Assembly: GCF_905220365.1 (NCBI RefSeq)
Contig: NC_061153.1
Location: 11,930,114-11,994,113, forward strand
Length of the DNA stretch: 64,000 bases
Reading direction: 5' to 3'
Origin: Vanessa cardui
Taxonomy: Eukaryota > Arthropoda > Insecta > Lepidoptera > Nymphalidae
The first letter of the stretch is position 1; every line of letters starts with the position of its first letter. The translations under genes were made by a program, and so were the position numbers. The notes beneath the pieces are model-generated. The model saw nothing but the letters and a program-made list of their open reading frames with translations. It had not been told where the DNA came from and did not search any database. Of the stretch, positions 63,084 through 64,000 are shown piece by piece.

Positions 63084-64000
63084 CCGATTGCAAAACCTGG
63101 TCGAGATTCTACATCTGTATCTTCGCTCAGACCAATCGCATTAATCTCATGTTTATGCAAAATATTTCACATGATTATTAATAAGCGTTTAGAGTGGTAT
63201 CTAGAGAAAAACGATATGTTTTCACCGTCCATGGTTGGTTTTAGAAAGTATCGATCTTGCACGGACAGTTTAAGCTACTTGGTCTCAAAAATTCAAATAG
63301 GTTTCACCAAAGGTCAAGTTACATTAGGGTGCTTTATTGATGTAAATAATGCGTACAATAACGTCAATATTAATAGTTTATTATTACTTTTAGATAAAAT
63401 GGGGATAGGATCTCGACTATGTACATATCTGTGGAATTTTTTAAAAGAAAGAAGATTAATTACCCTTACTGATAATCTCATGAATTGCAGATATACTGGA
63501 TGTGGTTTAGCTCAAGGAGATCCACTCTCTCCACTTTTATTTAATGTCGCTACTGTCGATATTTGTAAGAGTTTTAACAACGATATATGTACATCTCAAT
63601 ACGCAGATGATTTTGTTATTTTTGTTACGTGTAAAGACGTTAGCAAAGCTGTGTCAGATATACAGCGGGCACTAAATGTTATTACTAAATTACTATTAGA
63701 TATAGGTTTGGAAGTATCACCACTCAAGAGTAAAGTATGTTTGTTCACTAGAAAGCCTAAATCTAAGAAATTACACTGACCTAAAAATTGATGGTATTAA
63801 TTTAGAATTAGTAGATAATGTTCAATACTTGGGATTGTGGCTGGATCGTGCCTTAACATGGGGTAAACATGTTAATAATGTTAGCAACAAAGTTATGAAG
63901 TTTCTGAACATCTTTAAAGTATTATCTGGACCCGGTTGGGGCATACATCCCAAGCACCTTAGACGCCTTTACATATCTGTTATTCGAAGCAGACTAGATT
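63040..64000 (+). pseudogene. I-clade ORF2, RT, continuing off the window
   Basis: Resumes after the LINE: KRDIPNQWRYIRIHPIAKPG, SLRPIALISCLCKIFHMIIN, VGFRKYRSCTDSLSYLVSKI, CFIDVNNAYNNVNINSLLLL, GCGLAQGDPLSPLLFNVATV, CTSQYADDFVIFV; stop at 63,779. One base out of frame it continues DLKIDGINLELVDNVQYLGL, LTWGKHVNNVSNKVMKF to the window end. The catalytic YADD is intact. The palm motif has the I-type QGDPLSPLLFN. Confidence 0.85.

Larger units (their letters stand above)
58403..64000 (+). mobile_element. I-clade LINE, interrupted and running off the window
   Basis: Begins near 58,403 with a GC-rich 5' leader (TTTTCGCGCGCGGGCGC). ORF1 (58,522-60,013), ORF2 with APE and RT (59,986 onward), and the thumb region at the window end follow. 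A minus-strand family-D LINE is inserted at 61,391-63,040. RNase H is expected beyond 64,000 and is not seen. Confidence 0.75.

Overview
This 64-kb window reads as insect nuclear DNA, most likely from a moth or butterfly (Lepidoptera). The evidence is a mix of element types: several LINE clades, Penelope-like elements, RTE, R1-clade, a gypsy/errantivirus-type LTR element, Helitrons, plus dispersed repeats that I recall as common in lepidopteran genomes. The species assignment rests on that recollection, not on a search. I see no convincing host gene, no rRNA, no true tRNA and no CRISPR array. Essentially everything recognisable is transposon-derived, so the window is best read as an archive of nested insertions.

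Layout. 1-1735: composite repeat with foldback arms and a Helitron-type 3' end. A disrupted copy lies in opposite orientation at 51.3-54.4 kb. 2.3-6.0 kb: dead Tc1/mariner/IS630-type transposase with an intron, a P-element-like relic, a foldback repeat and an ORF1 scrap. 6.1-11.15 kb (minus): GC-rich R1-clade LINE that has lost its endonuclease. 11.2-15.2 kb: Penelope-like (PLE) pieces, one with a long open RT/GIY-YIG frame, in and beside a Jockey/CR1-group LINE. 15.2-25.6 kb (plus): a CR1-like LINE with an esterase-type ORF1 ('family B'), split by a roughly 5.5-kb I-clade element (minus, 17.2-22.7 kb). 25.6-38.6 kb: a PLE scrap and a second family-B copy (minus), broken by a Jockey-group LINE with an open RT frame, a nearly full-length CR1-like LINE ('family C', plus) and a 2.9-kb coding-poor insertion with a 6-bp target duplication.

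38.6-48.8 kb is the most informative block. A LINE ('family A', minus) contains an LTR retrotransposon. That contains an RTE LINE with a 9-bp candidate duplication. The RTE contains an inverted PLE insertion with a 12-bp duplication. The PLE contains a 453-bp Helitron inserted exactly between A and T. 49-51 kb: a family-A copy whose ORF1 coiled coil runs in frame into the RT domain. 51.3-54.4 kb: the inverted composite repeat, carrying a Ginger-like element (TATA duplication) and a LINE tail. 55.2-58.1 kb: an internally deleted LINE ('family D'). 58.4-64 kb: an I-clade LINE (plus) interrupted by a minus-strand family-D copy with an intact 485-residue RT frame.

Most frames carry stops or frameshifts. 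The frames that remain open (two PLE RT/GIY-YIG frames, two LINE RT frames, one I-clade ORF1) mark the youngest insertions. The relative order of insertions can be read directly from who interrupts whom, and in three cases an uninterrupted copy elsewhere in the window supplies the empty site.
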